Source: a virus. From it: DNA of 31,263 bases. Positions 21,267 to 28,804 of this stretch are shown one piece after another; position 1 is the stretch's first letter, and every line of letters starts with the position of its first letter. The stretch is taken from positions 1 to 31,263 of the IMG/VR virus record IMGVR_UViG_3300044623_000205; one strand, 5' to 3'. The translations under genes were made by a program, and so were the position numbers. The notes beneath the pieces are model-generated. The model was given only the letters and a program-made list of their open reading frames with translations. It made no database searches and had not been told where the DNA came from.

Positions 21267-21683
21267 ATGAGAGATAACATTTTAAAAGACGTGTACAATA
21301 ATCAATTAGTAGAATTAAATTCTATTGAGGTGAAGTTAGGTAAATTAGATGATATTGAAAAACTAAAAAAATCTCTTTTAGACAAGATTAAAAATCATTT
21401 TAATAAAAGAAACGAATGGGGAGCTGAATCTAGTAAAGTTTTAGCTTTAGTTGGGGATATAGAAAGAAAAGGGATAGATTTAAAAAAAGAAACTAATGTT
21501 TTAGAAAAAGAATTAAATTATATTTATACAGAAACATCTAATTTAAGAAAACAAGCTGATTCTTTAGGTTTGGAACTTCCTGAATCTATATTTTTATTAG
21601 ATGGAAGAGCTATATCTTCTTATGGTAATTCATTTGCTGATACTAATATAATAGTAGATAAATTTAAAGATAATTTAAAATAA
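21267..21683 (+). CDS. coiled-coil protein before the scaffold (138 aa)
   Basis: A 138-residue protein, strongly helical, with two long coiled-coil stretches (about residues 12-45 and 60-100). Its first 13 residues, MRDNILKDVYNNQ, match the last 13 residues of the next gene's product (MRDRILEEIYNNK). Because a C-terminal helix of scaffolds often binds the coat protein, this N-terminal copy may be a second coat-binding helix, making the protein a scaffold partner or decoy. It is driven from late promoter C and ends 11 bases before the scaffold-like gene. Confidence 0.65.
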   Translation: MRDNILKDVYNNQLVELNSIEVKLGKLDDIEKLKKSLLDKIKNHFNKRNEWGAESSKVLALVGDIERKGIDLKKETNVLEKELNYIYTETSNLRKQADSLGLELPESIFLLDGRAISSYGNSFADTNIIVDKFKDNLK

Positions 21684-21694
21684 ATAATACAACT

Positions 21695-22264
21695 ATGAAC
21701 ATAAAAGAAGCAATTAACACAATTAAAACTTACCTAAATATGGAGGTTAAATTAGCAAAAATGATGCTTGTAGACGGAGTTACCGTTTTAGAAGCAAATG
21801 AATTTGTATCAGGTCAAGAAGTTTATATCGTTTCTGATGAAGAAAAAATTCCTTTACCAATTGGAGAATACGAACTTGAAGACGGTAAAATGTTAGTAGT
21901 GTCTGAAGACGGTATTATAGGAGAGATTAAAGATGCTGCTATGGAAGAAGAAGAAGCGGTTGAGCCTGAAGCTGAAACAGAAGTTGAAGCTACGGTTGAA
22001 ACAGTAGAAGCTACTCCTAAGAAAATTATTAAATCTGTAAGTGAAGAACATCATTTTGCTGAATTGGCAAAACTACAGTCAGAAATTGATGCGCTTAAAC
22101 TTGCTGCGGTTGAAGTAATAGAAACAGTTGAAGAGGTTGAACTAGCGAAAGCAATCGTTTACAATCCTGAAAACAGAAATGAAGTTAACTATGTTGACTT
22201 AACACCTAACGCGCCAAAGGGAATGCGTGATAGAATTTTAGAAGAAATATACAATAATAAATAA
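21695..22264 (+). CDS. acidic scaffold-like capsid assembly protein
   Basis: A 189-residue, very acidic protein immediately before the major capsid gene. The N-terminal half is a small beta domain (residues 25-80) with EYELEDGKMLVVSEDGIIGEI. A Glu-rich linker with tandem EVEAT-like units (about 89-110) is followed by a coiled-coil helix (about 120-155) and a basic tail ending MRDRILEEIYNNK. Such a layout fits a scaffolding protein that is processed by the XkdF-like protease. The assignment rests on position and composition rather than a signature motif. Confidence 0.7.
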   Translation: MNIKEAINTIKTYLNMEVKLAKMMLVDGVTVLEANEFVSGQEVYIVSDEEKIPLPIGEYELEDGKMLVVSEDGIIGEIKDAAMEEEEAVEPEAETEVEATVETVEATPKKIIKSVSEEHHFAELAKLQSEIDALKLAAVEVIETVEEVELAKAIVYNPENRNEVNYVDLTPNAPKGMRDRILEEIYNNK

Positions 22265-22274
22265 AAAAAAAAGA
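22262..22274 (+). promoter_or_regulatory. ten-A translation-initiation tract of the capsid gene
   Basis: A run of ten A (22263-22272) stands directly before the ATG of the major capsid gene and begins within the TAA stop of the scaffold gene. Bacteroidota ribosomes rely on upstream A residues more than on Shine-Dalgarno pairing, so this may maximise capsid translation. Expression effect is inferred. Confidence 0.45.
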
Positions 22275-23227
22275 TGGCTACAACAGCAACAATTACGACT
22301 ACATATGCTGGTCAAGATTCAAAAATGTGGGTAAAAGCTGCTCTATTGAGCGGTAACACATTATCAAATGGAGGTATGACTATCATGCCAAACATCGCGT
22401 ACAAAACTACGCTTCACAAACTTGCAACAGATTCTCTTTTAAAAGATGCAACTTGCGACTTTACTGCAACGTCAACTGTAACTATTACAGAAAGACAATT
22501 AACGTTGGAACCGTTTCAAGTTAATTTGCAACTTTGTAAAAAAGACTTTTTATCTTCATGGGGAAGCGAAGAAATGGGATTTTCTGCTCACAAAGTTATG
22601 GCTAAATCTTTCCAAGATTACCTATTAGCTTACGTAACAGAAAAAGTTGCTGCTTCAGTTGAAACTGCTATTTGGGTAGGTGCAAACGCTACTTCAGGTC
22701 AAATTGATGGTATTTCTACTTTGCTTGCTGCTGATGCTGCTTTACCTTCTGCTAATGAGGTTGCAGGAACTACTGTAACTTCTGTAAATGCTATTGCTGA
22801 ATTAGGTAAAATTGTAGATGCTATACCTGCTGCATTGTACGGTAAAGAAGACTTAAAAATCTATGTTTCTCAAAACATTGCTAAGGCTTATGTAAGAGCG
22901 TTAGGTGGTTTTGTTGCTGCTGGTGTTGGTGCTAACGGTACTGAAAACAAAGGTACACAATGGTATAACAACGGTGAGCTTTCTTTTGATGGTATTCCAT
23001 TATTCGTAGCAAACGGATTAGCTGCTAATACTGCTATTGCTGCTCAAACTTCAAACTTGTTTTTCGGTTGCGGATTACTTGCAGACACTAACCTTGTGAA
23101 AGTTTTGGACATGTCTGATTTGGACGGATCAGATAATGTAAGATTGATTTTAAGAGCTTCTTACGCGGTTAACTATCATTCAGTTTCAGATATCGTAAGT
23201 TACGGAATCACGAACTCTGCGAATTAA
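22274..23227 (+). CDS. major capsid protein
   Basis: A 317-residue protein of HK97-fold type, forming the icosahedral shell. Features include an N-terminal arm rich in Thr/Ala, RQLTLEPFQVNLQLCKKDFLSSW (residues 75-97, shown here in part), a spine-helix region YLLAYVTEKVAASVETAIWVG, and FDGIPLFVANGL with a final NYHSVSDIVSYGITN strand. This pattern is common among flavobacterial phage capsid proteins. It has the most Ala-rich composition of the window and an extended A tract at its start. A strong terminator follows the gene, as expected for a highly expressed product. Confidence 0.85.
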   Translation: MATTATITTTYAGQDSKMWVKAALLSGNTLSNGGMTIMPNIAYKTTLHKLATDSLLKDATCDFTATSTVTITERQLTLEPFQVNLQLCKKDFLSSWGSEEMGFSAHKVMAKSFQDYLLAYVTEKVAASVETAIWVGANATSGQIDGISTLLAADAALPSANEVAGTTVTSVNAIAELGKIVDAIPAALYGKEDLKIYVSQNIAKAYVRALGGFVAAGVGANGTENKGTQWYNNGELSFDGIPLFVANGLAANTAIAAQTSNLFFGCGLLADTNLVKVLDMSDLDGSDNVRLILRASYAVNYHSVSDIVSYGITNSAN

Positions 23228-23250
23228 TTAAATTAAATTATAAACTTAAG

Positions 23251-23281
23251 AGGGTGGTGCAATATACACCGCCCTTTTTTA
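23251..23281 (+). terminator. intrinsic terminator after the capsid gene
   Basis: GGGTGGTG (23252-23259) pairs with CACCGCCC (23267-23274), one G-U pair, over a seven-base loop and is followed by six T. It ends the head operon message; the next gene (23295) starts 14 bases later, so some read-through is needed unless another promoter exists. Confidence 0.85.
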
Positions 23282-23294
23282 ATACTTAAATATT

Positions 23295-23840
23295 ATGGCT
23301 TGTGATATAGCAAACGGAAGAGCGGAAGCTTGCAAAGATTCAGTAAGTGGGCTTTTAGCGGTTTATCTAATTAATTACGGAATAACAGCTGCGGAGGTAA
23401 CTTATGATGTAACAAACACGGATTTAATAACTGCAATTGCTGGTGCAACTGTGTTATATAAATTTGAGTTGAAAGGTGAAAATTCTTTTGACCAAGATAT
23501 TAAAACGGATAGAAATACAGGAACAACGTACTTCGAACAAAAATTAAATATCAAGTTGAAAAAACAAGATATTGCTACTACTAAAATGGTTAAGATTTTA
23601 TCTTATGGTCGTCCTCAAATTGTAGTTCACACACGTTCTAATCAATTCTTTTTGATGGGTTTAGAGCAAGGTGCTGATGTGGTTTCAGGAACTATTGGTT
23701 CAGGTGCAAAATTAGGTGATTTTTCAGGATATTCTTTAAGCTTTATGGCTGAAGAGGAAGTTCCTGCTAACTTCTTAAATTGTGCAACTGAAGCGCAATT
23801 ATTAACTGTATTTCCTGCAGGTTCTATTGTAACTTCATAG
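23295..23840 (+). CDS. major tail tube-like structural protein
   Basis: A 181-residue beta-rich protein with a Cys-containing N-terminus (MACDIANGRAEACKDSVSG) and the conserved strings YKFELKGENSFDQDI, GTTYFEQKLNIKLKK, MVKILSYGRPQIVVH and FFLMGLEQGADVVSG, which I associate with abundant virion proteins of flavobacterial siphophages. Size, fold and its own flanking terminators suggest the tail tube subunit. It stands between capsid and portal genes, away from the other tail genes, so a capsid-associated role remains possible. Confidence 0.65.
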   Translation: MACDIANGRAEACKDSVSGLLAVYLINYGITAAEVTYDVTNTDLITAIAGATVLYKFELKGENSFDQDIKTDRNTGTTYFEQKLNIKLKKQDIATTKMVKILSYGRPQIVVHTRSNQFFLMGLEQGADVVSGTIGSGAKLGDFSGYSLSFMAEEEVPANFLNCATEAQLLTVFPAGSIVTS

Positions 23841-23861
23841 TAAATTAATAACTAATATTAA

Positions 23862-23890
23862 GAGCGTACATTTGATGTACGCTTTTTTTT
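23862..23890 (+). terminator. intrinsic terminator after the tube-like gene
   Basis: AGCGTACA (23863-23870) pairs perfectly with TGTACGCT (23875-23882) over a four-base loop and is followed by a run of eight or more T. Late promoter B begins directly after it, so the portal operon is transcriptionally separate from the capsid and tube genes. Confidence 0.9.
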
Positions 23891-23923
23891 GGTTACAAAA
23901 GTAGTATAATTTAGTTTATAAGT
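23891..23923 (+). promoter_or_regulatory. putative phage late promoter B
   Basis: GGTTACAA (23891-23898), 16 bases, then TTTATAAGT up to the ATG at 23924. The last 15 bases before the second block end in TTTAG or ATTAG as in promoter A, and the second blocks of A and B are identical. It sits directly behind a strong terminator, which is independent evidence for a new transcription start here. Confidence 0.75.
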
Positions 23924-24256
23924 ATGATACTATTAAATGAAGGTAGCGCAAATCAAACGATTAAATTTATTCCACGTTCGAATACTTATAATACTTTGAT
24001 AGTTACCAATGAAAGTACAAATGTAAGTACAAATAAAACTATTATTTCAAGTTTAGTAGGTGACTATTATAACGAAATTGTAGCGGTTTTTAATCTTACT
24101 AAAGATACGTTTTACACACTTACTATAAAAAACAATAGTGATATAGTATTTAAAGATAAGATTTTTATAAGCAATCAAAATAGTGAAACTTATTCACCTA
24201 ATCAAAACGTATATACTAGTCATGTATCTACTAACGACTTTATAATATATGAATAA
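23924..24256 (+). CDS. small virion protein before the portal (110 aa)
   Basis: A 110-residue, all-beta protein. It has IKFIPRSNTYNTLIVTNEST, GDYYNEIVAVFNLTKDTFYTLTIKN and KDKIFISNQNSE segments, a pattern found before portal genes in flavobacterial phages. It probably forms a beta sandwich of the virion or a tail-associated domain, but the function is not known. It overlaps the portal gene by eight bases and is the first gene read from late promoter B. Confidence 0.65.
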   Translation: MILLNEGSANQTIKFIPRSNTYNTLIVTNESTNVSTNKTIISSLVGDYYNEIVAVFNLTKDTFYTLTIKNNSDIVFKDKIFISNQNSETYSPNQNVYTSHVSTNDFIIYE

Positions 24257-26030
24257 AATAGAAAATAAAAGACCTAATGTACACGTGCTAAGTTTAGCTT
24301 CTTACGTTGCGCCTGAACTAACGGAAAGTAAAGATGGTGATTACGTACAATATGGGGACAAAAATAGTTACTATAAATTCCTGATTGATAGATACACTAA
24401 TTCAGCTACAAATAACGCGGTTATAAACGGAGTGAGTAGATTGATTTACGGTAAAGGTTTAACGGCCTTAGATGCCGCGAGTAAACCAAATGATTACGCT
24501 TCATTTATTACCATGTTTAAAAGTGAAGACGTACGTAAATTAGTTGTTGACTTAAAAATGTTAGGTCAATGTGCCATGCAAGTTCTTTACTCTAAAGACC
24601 ATAAAAAAGTTATTTCAGTACAACATATTAGCGTTCACCTTATATGCCCTGAAAAGTGCAATAAAGAGGGTAAAATTGCTAACTATTACTATTCTGATAA
24701 TTGGGACAATGTAAAGGAGTACGCTCCTATAAAAGTTCCTGCATTTAATACGTCTACTTCTGATACTGAAATACTATTTGTAAAACCTTACAGCGTAGGT
24801 ATGAAGTATTTTAGCGGTGTGGATTATCAAGGGGGTTTACCTTACGCAACCTTAGAAGAGGAAATAGCACAATACTTAATTACAGAAACTCAAAACAGTT
24901 TTAGCGGAACTAAGATAGTAAACGTTAACGGGGGTAGATATACTGATGAACAGCAAGACGATATTAGTAATAAGATAAAATCTAGTTTAACGGGGTCGAA
25001 AGGTCAAAAGGTAATAGTTGCATTTAATGAGAATCAAGAGTTAGCTACAACGGTTGTAGATATTCCTTTGAACGATGCGCCAAAACATTACGAATATTTA
25101 TCTACGGAATCAAGAGATAAGATTTTAACGGCTCACAATATTACAAGCCCTTTGATGTTTGGTATTATTACGGGAACGGGTTTTAGTTCTAATGCTGATG
25201 AGTTAGCCACGTCAATGACTGCTTTTGACAACACAATAGTACGTTCATTTCAAGACTTATTAATAGATGCTTTTGATAGTATTTTAGCTTTTAATAACAT
25301 AACTTTAAAGTTACATTTTAAGACGTTAAACCCATTTGAGAAACCTATTGACGCTGCGCCACAAGTTGCTGCTAGTTTAAGCTCACAAAAAAGTGCTTTA
25401 CAGGTCATTTTAGATGAGTGTGAGGATGCAGAACAAAATGATTGGATTATTGTAGATAGTAGAGATGTTGAATTAGAGGATGAAGACGTTTTAAATAATC
25501 ACATAGATTCATTAAACGCAGAACTACACGAAAAACTAAACAAAAAAACTGTATTATCTAAATTGATTAATCTAGTAAGTACAGGAACGGCACGACCTAC
25601 GGCAATATCTAAACAAGACGAGTTAGTTAAAGAGCGTTATTTCAAAGTTAGGTATAAATACGTAGGTAATAAATCTCCCGAACGCGACTTTTGTAACGCT
25701 ATGCTAAACGCAAATAAGTTATATAGAAAAGAAGATATTGATAAAATGAGTTCACAAATAGTGAATGCAGGATTCGGAGAGTTTGGTGCAGATGTTTACG
25801 ATATATTCAAATATAAAGGCGGGCCACGATGCCATCATAAATTTGAACGCGTTACAATGATGTACGACTTTAATAATGATAAAGCAGGATTGCAAGAGAT
25901 AGGAACTAGAGCAGCAGAAATTAGAGGTTTCAAAGTTACTAATCCTTTTGAGGTTTCAATTTACCCTAATAACTTACCATTGAAAGGATTTAGCCCTAGA
26001 AATAATAACTTACCTTCAGACGTTAAATAA
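24249..26030 (+). CDS. portal protein with C-terminal extension
   Basis: A 593-residue protein. The first about 430 residues have portal character: YVQYGDKNSYYKFLIDRY (35-52), SATNNAVINGVSRLIYGKG, EEIAQYLITETQNSFSG with a stem helix, and HNITSPLMFGIITGTGFSSNADEL in the wing/crown. It forms the dodecameric channel of the capsid vertex. Residues about 440-593 are an extra domain: RYFKVRYKYVG, a Cys-containing helix with YRKEDIDKMS, GFGEFGADVYDIFKYKGGPRCHH and a basic end. This resembles a minor head domain joined to the portal. It is read from late promoter B and ends two bases before the connector gene. Confidence 0.8.
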   Translation: MNKIENKRPNVHVLSLASYVAPELTESKDGDYVQYGDKNSYYKFLIDRYTNSATNNAVINGVSRLIYGKGLTALDAASKPNDYASFITMFKSEDVRKLVVDLKMLGQCAMQVLYSKDHKKVISVQHISVHLICPEKCNKEGKIANYYYSDNWDNVKEYAPIKVPAFNTSTSDTEILFVKPYSVGMKYFSGVDYQGGLPYATLEEEIAQYLITETQNSFSGTKIVNVNGGRYTDEQQDDISNKIKSSLTGSKGQKVIVAFNENQELATTVVDIPLNDAPKHYEYLSTESRDKILTAHNITSPLMFGIITGTGFSSNADELATSMTAFDNTIVRSFQDLLIDAFDSILAFNNITLKLHFKTLNPFEKPIDAAPQVAASLSSQKSALQVILDECEDAEQNDWIIVDSRDVELEDEDVLNNHIDSLNAELHEKLNKKTVLSKLINLVSTGTARPTAISKQDELVKERYFKVRYKYVGNKSPERDFCNAMLNANKLYRKEDIDKMSSQIVNAGFGEFGADVYDIFKYKGGPRCHHKFERVTMMYDFNNDKAGLQEIGTRAAEIRGFKVTNPFEVSIYPNNLPLKGFSPRNNNLPSDVK

Positions 26031-26031
26031 C

Positions 26032-26532
26032 ATGGCAGAAGCATTATTAATAAGTAGAGCAGATATTGTAAAGCATACAGCTATGAATGGGAACATTGAT
26101 ACTGATAAGTTTATACAGTTTATTAAGATAGCCCAAGATATACATATTCAAGGGTATACAGGTACTAATTTATTAAACAAACTAAAAGCTGATATTGTAG
26201 CGAGTACTTTAGCAGGAAACTACATAACCCTAGTGAACACATATTTGAAACCTATGTTAATTCACTGGGCTATGGTAGAATATTTGCCCTTTGCAGCTTA
26301 CATGATAGCAAACGGGGGTATCTACAAAAAGGGTGCAGAAAACAGCGAAGTAGCTAGTAAAGCTGAAGTAGATTTCTTAATTGAAAAAGAGCGAAGTATA
26401 GCAGAAAGTTATAGTTCTAGATTTGACAGTTACATGACTTATAACCAATCTTTATTTCCTGAATATACAAGCAATTCAAGTGATGATATTTACCCAAAAC
26501 ACAGCACAAATCTAGGAGGATGGAAACTATAA
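26032..26532 (+). CDS. head-tail connector-like protein
   Basis: A 166-residue, mostly helical protein with LISRADIVKHTAMNGNIDTDKFIQFIKIAQDIHI (shown in outline, residues 5-38), KPMLIHWAMVEYLPFAAYMIANGGIYKKG and a polar C-terminal tail. This all-helical pattern is typical of the DUF6712-like connector proteins after portals in Bacteroidota phages. It should form a ring below the portal. It begins two bases after the portal stop, and its last codons overlap the tiny next gene. Confidence 0.75.
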   Translation: MAEALLISRADIVKHTAMNGNIDTDKFIQFIKIAQDIHIQGYTGTNLLNKLKADIVASTLAGNYITLVNTYLKPMLIHWAMVEYLPFAAYMIANGGIYKKGAENSEVASKAEVDFLIEKERSIAESYSSRFDSYMTYNQSLFPEYTSNSSDDIYPKHSTNLGGWKL

Positions 26533-26627
26533 AAAAAACATACGAGCCTAAACAAGAGAATTTAGTTAAGCTAAAAGCATATATTAAAGTAATAAACAAA
26601 AAAGATGGCAGACAAAAAACTAAGTAG
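26520..26627 (+). CDS. possible small basic protein (35 aa)
   Basis: A 35-codon frame overlapping the end of the connector gene by 13 bases and the start of the next gene by 23. The product is basic (METIKKTYEPKQENLVKLK, then a Lys-rich tail). Its ATG follows AGGAGG, an unusually good Shine-Dalgarno sequence for this genome, though these bases also encode the connector's Gly-Gly. Similar short frames recur at this place in related phages as far as I recall; moderate support only. Confidence 0.45.
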   Translation: METIKKTYEPKQENLVKLKAYIKVINKKDGRQKTK

Positions 26628-27048
26628 TTATACAGCGAAAACCACGCAGCCTGCAATATTAGATTTATTGCCTATATTAGAGTGGAACGGTGCAACGTAC
26701 GATAATAAAACTATTACAGGAACACTTGTTTATACTCCGAGAAAACAAAGCGTGGTTAGCGCGGCTAGTATTACTCCTACATTCTCAAATGACATAATAG
26801 ATATTACAGCCGTTGCGCAAACGTTTAAACTAGAAAATCCAACGGGTACAGCTATCGATGGAATGCCTATGCTTATACGTATTAAAGATGACGGTACGGC
26901 GCGAGGCATTGCATACGGAACTAAATACAGAGCGATAGGAGTTACTTTACCAACAACAACGGTAATAAGCAAAACGTTATTTATTGGGATGGTATATAAT
27001 GCAAACGATACAAAGTGGGATGTTTTAGGAATCAATCAGGAAGTTTAA
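26605..27048 (+). CDS. virion fibre-associated protein (147 aa)
   Basis: A 147-residue protein. The N-terminus has ADKKLSSYTAKTTQPAILDLLPILEWNG, a polymer-like anchoring segment. The rest carries a domain found in many phage structural proteins: VVSAASITPTFSNDIIDITA, FKLENPTGTAIDG, LIRIKDDGTARGIAYGTKYRAIGVTLP and a final NANDTKWDVLGI strand. It likely forms a beta-rich trimer on the tail or tail fibre. It precedes the adhesin genes and is followed by a 19-base gap. Confidence 0.7.
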   Translation: MADKKLSSYTAKTTQPAILDLLPILEWNGATYDNKTITGTLVYTPRKQSVVSAASITPTFSNDIIDITAVAQTFKLENPTGTAIDGMPMLIRIKDDGTARGIAYGTKYRAIGVTLPTTTVISKTLFIGMVYNANDTKWDVLGINQEV

Positions 27049-27067
27049 TTAATAAAAAATAAATAAG

Positions 27068-27337
27068 ATGAGTTTACCAAATTTAGATAAGTTAGTAGCG
27101 AGCAAAGGGGTGTTTATAGTAAATGATACAACTGAAAAAACAACAGCATTTGCAGGTATTTTAGTATTAGAAGACACAGTATTTAATGTTATAAAAGTTA
27201 GTGGTTCTGATGTGAAGAGTACTTATATTTCAACTGCTGCAACGGCTATAAAAGCGGGTGCGTTTATTACGGGTCAAGGGGTTAACTTTTCAGGTGTTAA
27301 GTTAACAAGTGGTTCAGTAGCTTTAGTTTTAGCATAA
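27068..27337 (+). CDS. small beta-rich virion protein (89 aa)
   Basis: An 89-residue protein with strand-turn pattern: SLPNLDKLVASKGVFIVND, TAFAGILVLEDTVFNVIKVSGSD, then a short domain ending in SGVKLTSGSVALVLA. It has the look of a single repeat of a tail-fibre shaft or a small adaptor. Its stop overlaps the start of the adhesin gene by one base, so it is translationally coupled with it and probably joins the same fibre. Confidence 0.65.
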   Translation: MSLPNLDKLVASKGVFIVNDTTEKTTAFAGILVLEDTVFNVIKVSGSDVKSTYISTAATAIKAGAFITGQGVNFSGVKLTSGSVALVLA

Positions 27338-28143
27338 TGTTTGGCTTCGGTTATACGGGCATTATTGCCTCGATGAAAAAACTACCAAGCGGTGGTGGTA
27401 ACGGTGCTTTAACTACTGCATGGATAGCGGCAACGTCTGAAACTGATACTACTATTATAAGTGCTTTAAACACCTTAGAAACAGATTTAACAACTTACGG
27501 TTTAACTGCTAAGATTAAGGCTTTATATCCAATGGTTGGGTCAACTGCAGCCAAGCATAAATTTAACTTTATGGATGCAAGGGATTTAGATGCAGCGTTT
27601 AGATTAACTTTTTCAGGTGGTTGGACGCATTCAGCAAACGGAATAAATGGAAATTTAATAAATACTTTTGCAGACACTTTCTTTATTCCATCCGCACAAT
27701 TAACTCTTTCAAGTGGTCACTATTCTATTTACTCCAGAACAAATTTAAATGAAACATCTATTGATTTAGGGGTGTTAAGTGGGTCTGTTCATCAAATAAT
27801 AACAAGACTTGCAAACGAACAGACTTATTCATATGCTTCCACTAATATTGGGGTTGCAGTTGCGAATACAGATTCAAGAGGTTTGTACATTACTAACAGA
27901 AATTCAAGCACAAATACAACTGGATATAAAAACGGGACAAAAGTTGCAGATGTAGCGATGACTGCAGGATTACCTATTGATACCGTTTTTATAGGTGCAA
28001 GAAATCAGGGAGGGTCTGCTATCATACCATCGTCCAGGCAGTATTCTTTTGCTTCTATCGGTTCAGGTTTAACAGATACCGAAGCGGCTAACTTATACAC
28101 AGCCGTACAAGCATTTCAAACAACTTTATCTCGCCAAGTATGA
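27337..28143 (+). CDS. putative tail fibre / receptor-binding protein (268 aa)
   Basis: A 268-residue protein. A Gly-rich linker near residues 15-25 is followed by an Ala/Thr-rich shaft (to about 60). A lectin-like domain follows: KFNFMDARDLDAAFRLTFSGGWTHSANG, SAQLTLSSGHYSIYSR and a C-terminal SYSFASIGSGLTDTEAANLYTAVQAFQ motif (shown in outline). I recognise the ARDLDAAFRL..GGWTH block from flavobacterial phages as a laminin-G/concanavalin-like surface-binding domain. It should bind the host surface at adsorption. The next gene overlaps its stop by four bases. Confidence 0.7.
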   Translation: MFGFGYTGIIASMKKLPSGGGNGALTTAWIAATSETDTTIISALNTLETDLTTYGLTAKIKALYPMVGSTAAKHKFNFMDARDLDAAFRLTFSGGWTHSANGINGNLINTFADTFFIPSAQLTLSSGHYSIYSRTNLNETSIDLGVLSGSVHQIITRLANEQTYSYASTNIGVAVANTDSRGLYITNRNSSTNTTGYKNGTKVADVAMTAGLPIDTVFIGARNQGGSAIIPSSRQYSFASIGSGLTDTEAANLYTAVQAFQTTLSRQV

Positions 28144-28388
28144 AACTAACAGACATAACACAAGCAGAATGGACTACCTACGTAGGTCTATTGACTATTG
28201 AACAAAAGGATTTAATCGTAGGTCAACAGTACACTACGGATAGCTTTTTCAATCCTATTCAGGACTTAAATGACAATTGGGTAATATCTATTGAAGAAAT
28301 GGAATATTGTACAAACGTAGATTACCTTTGGGTAAAAGATTTAGATTTAATTATATACGAGCCAAAGGTTCAAGTTAACCCTTTTTAA
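28140..28388 (+). CDS. small conserved protein after the fibre gene (82 aa)
   Basis: An 82-residue acidic protein: LTDITQAEWTTYVGLLTIEQ, then GQQYTTDSFFNPIQDLNDNWVISIEEM (outline) and a final WVKDLDLIIYEPK. The pattern, with a small two-strand domain followed by a helix, occurs after tail-fibre genes in flavobacterial phages. Place and size suggest a fibre-assembly chaperone, but this is inference. It overlaps the fibre gene by four bases. Confidence 0.7.
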   Translation: MKLTDITQAEWTTYVGLLTIEQKDLIVGQQYTTDSFFNPIQDLNDNWVISIEEMEYCTNVDYLWVKDLDLIIYEPKVQVNPF

Positions 28389-28391
28389 GAA

Positions 28392-28610
28392 ATGAAAGAA
28401 TTTGTAGATATAACAAAAAAGTATGGAGTGACAGGAGTGCTAGCTTGTTGGCTATGGATTACAAACTCACGAGTAGAAGTATTAGAGGCTAAATTAGAAC
28501 ATTGTTACGAGTTAAGAATGGCAAACGGAAATTTAAAAGCTAATAGAATGTATAGTAAATCAATTAATTTTGCTATCTTACCAGACAAATTTAAAATAAA
28601 AAAAGGATGA
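28392..28610 (+). CDS. membrane-anchored coiled-coil protein of the lysis region (72 aa)
   Basis: A 72-residue protein with one predicted transmembrane segment (about residues 11-24, YGVTGVLACWLWIT) and a short coiled coil after it (RVEVLEAKLEHCYE), then a basic C-terminus. Its place just before the holin-like gene and its architecture fit a lysis accessory such as a spanin-like or holin-regulating protein. It overlaps the holin-like gene by four bases. Confidence 0.6.
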   Translation: MKEFVDITKKYGVTGVLACWLWITNSRVEVLEAKLEHCYELRMANGNLKANRMYSKSINFAILPDKFKIKKG

Positions 28611-28804
28611 GAAATTTAAAAGAAGTAAAAAAAAGATGGAACGCTGAAACACCGATGTTTTTTAAGAAGTTAATCCACGTAGGAATAGTAATAGGTTTAG
28701 TTGGTGGTGCGTTAATTACGTTACCTGCTACAGCTTCAGTAGGTGCGGTATTAGTTACAATAGGAACGACTGCCGCAACGGTTTCAAAGTTTGCTAAAAT
28801 ATGA
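28607..28804 (+). CDS. holin-like membrane protein (65 aa)
   Basis: A 65-residue protein with a basic N-terminus and two hydrophobic segments (about residues 23-39 and 43-60) with small residues, ending in KFAKI. This two-span layout, with the segment ETPMFFKKLIHVGIVIG and its position before the cell-wall enzymes, suits a class II holin that opens the cytoplasmic membrane at lysis. I recognise the pattern from flavobacterial phages. It overlaps the next gene by four bases. Confidence 0.7.
   Translation: MRNLKEVKKRWNAETPMFFKKLIHVGIVIGLVGGALITLPATASVGAVLVTIGTTAATVSKFAKI

Noticed and set aside
26730-27035. 101-residue minus-strand frame opposite the fibre-associated gene
   Set aside because: Hydrophobic Ile/Val-rich translation arises from the complement of a beta-rich coding region, with all neighbours on the plus strand.
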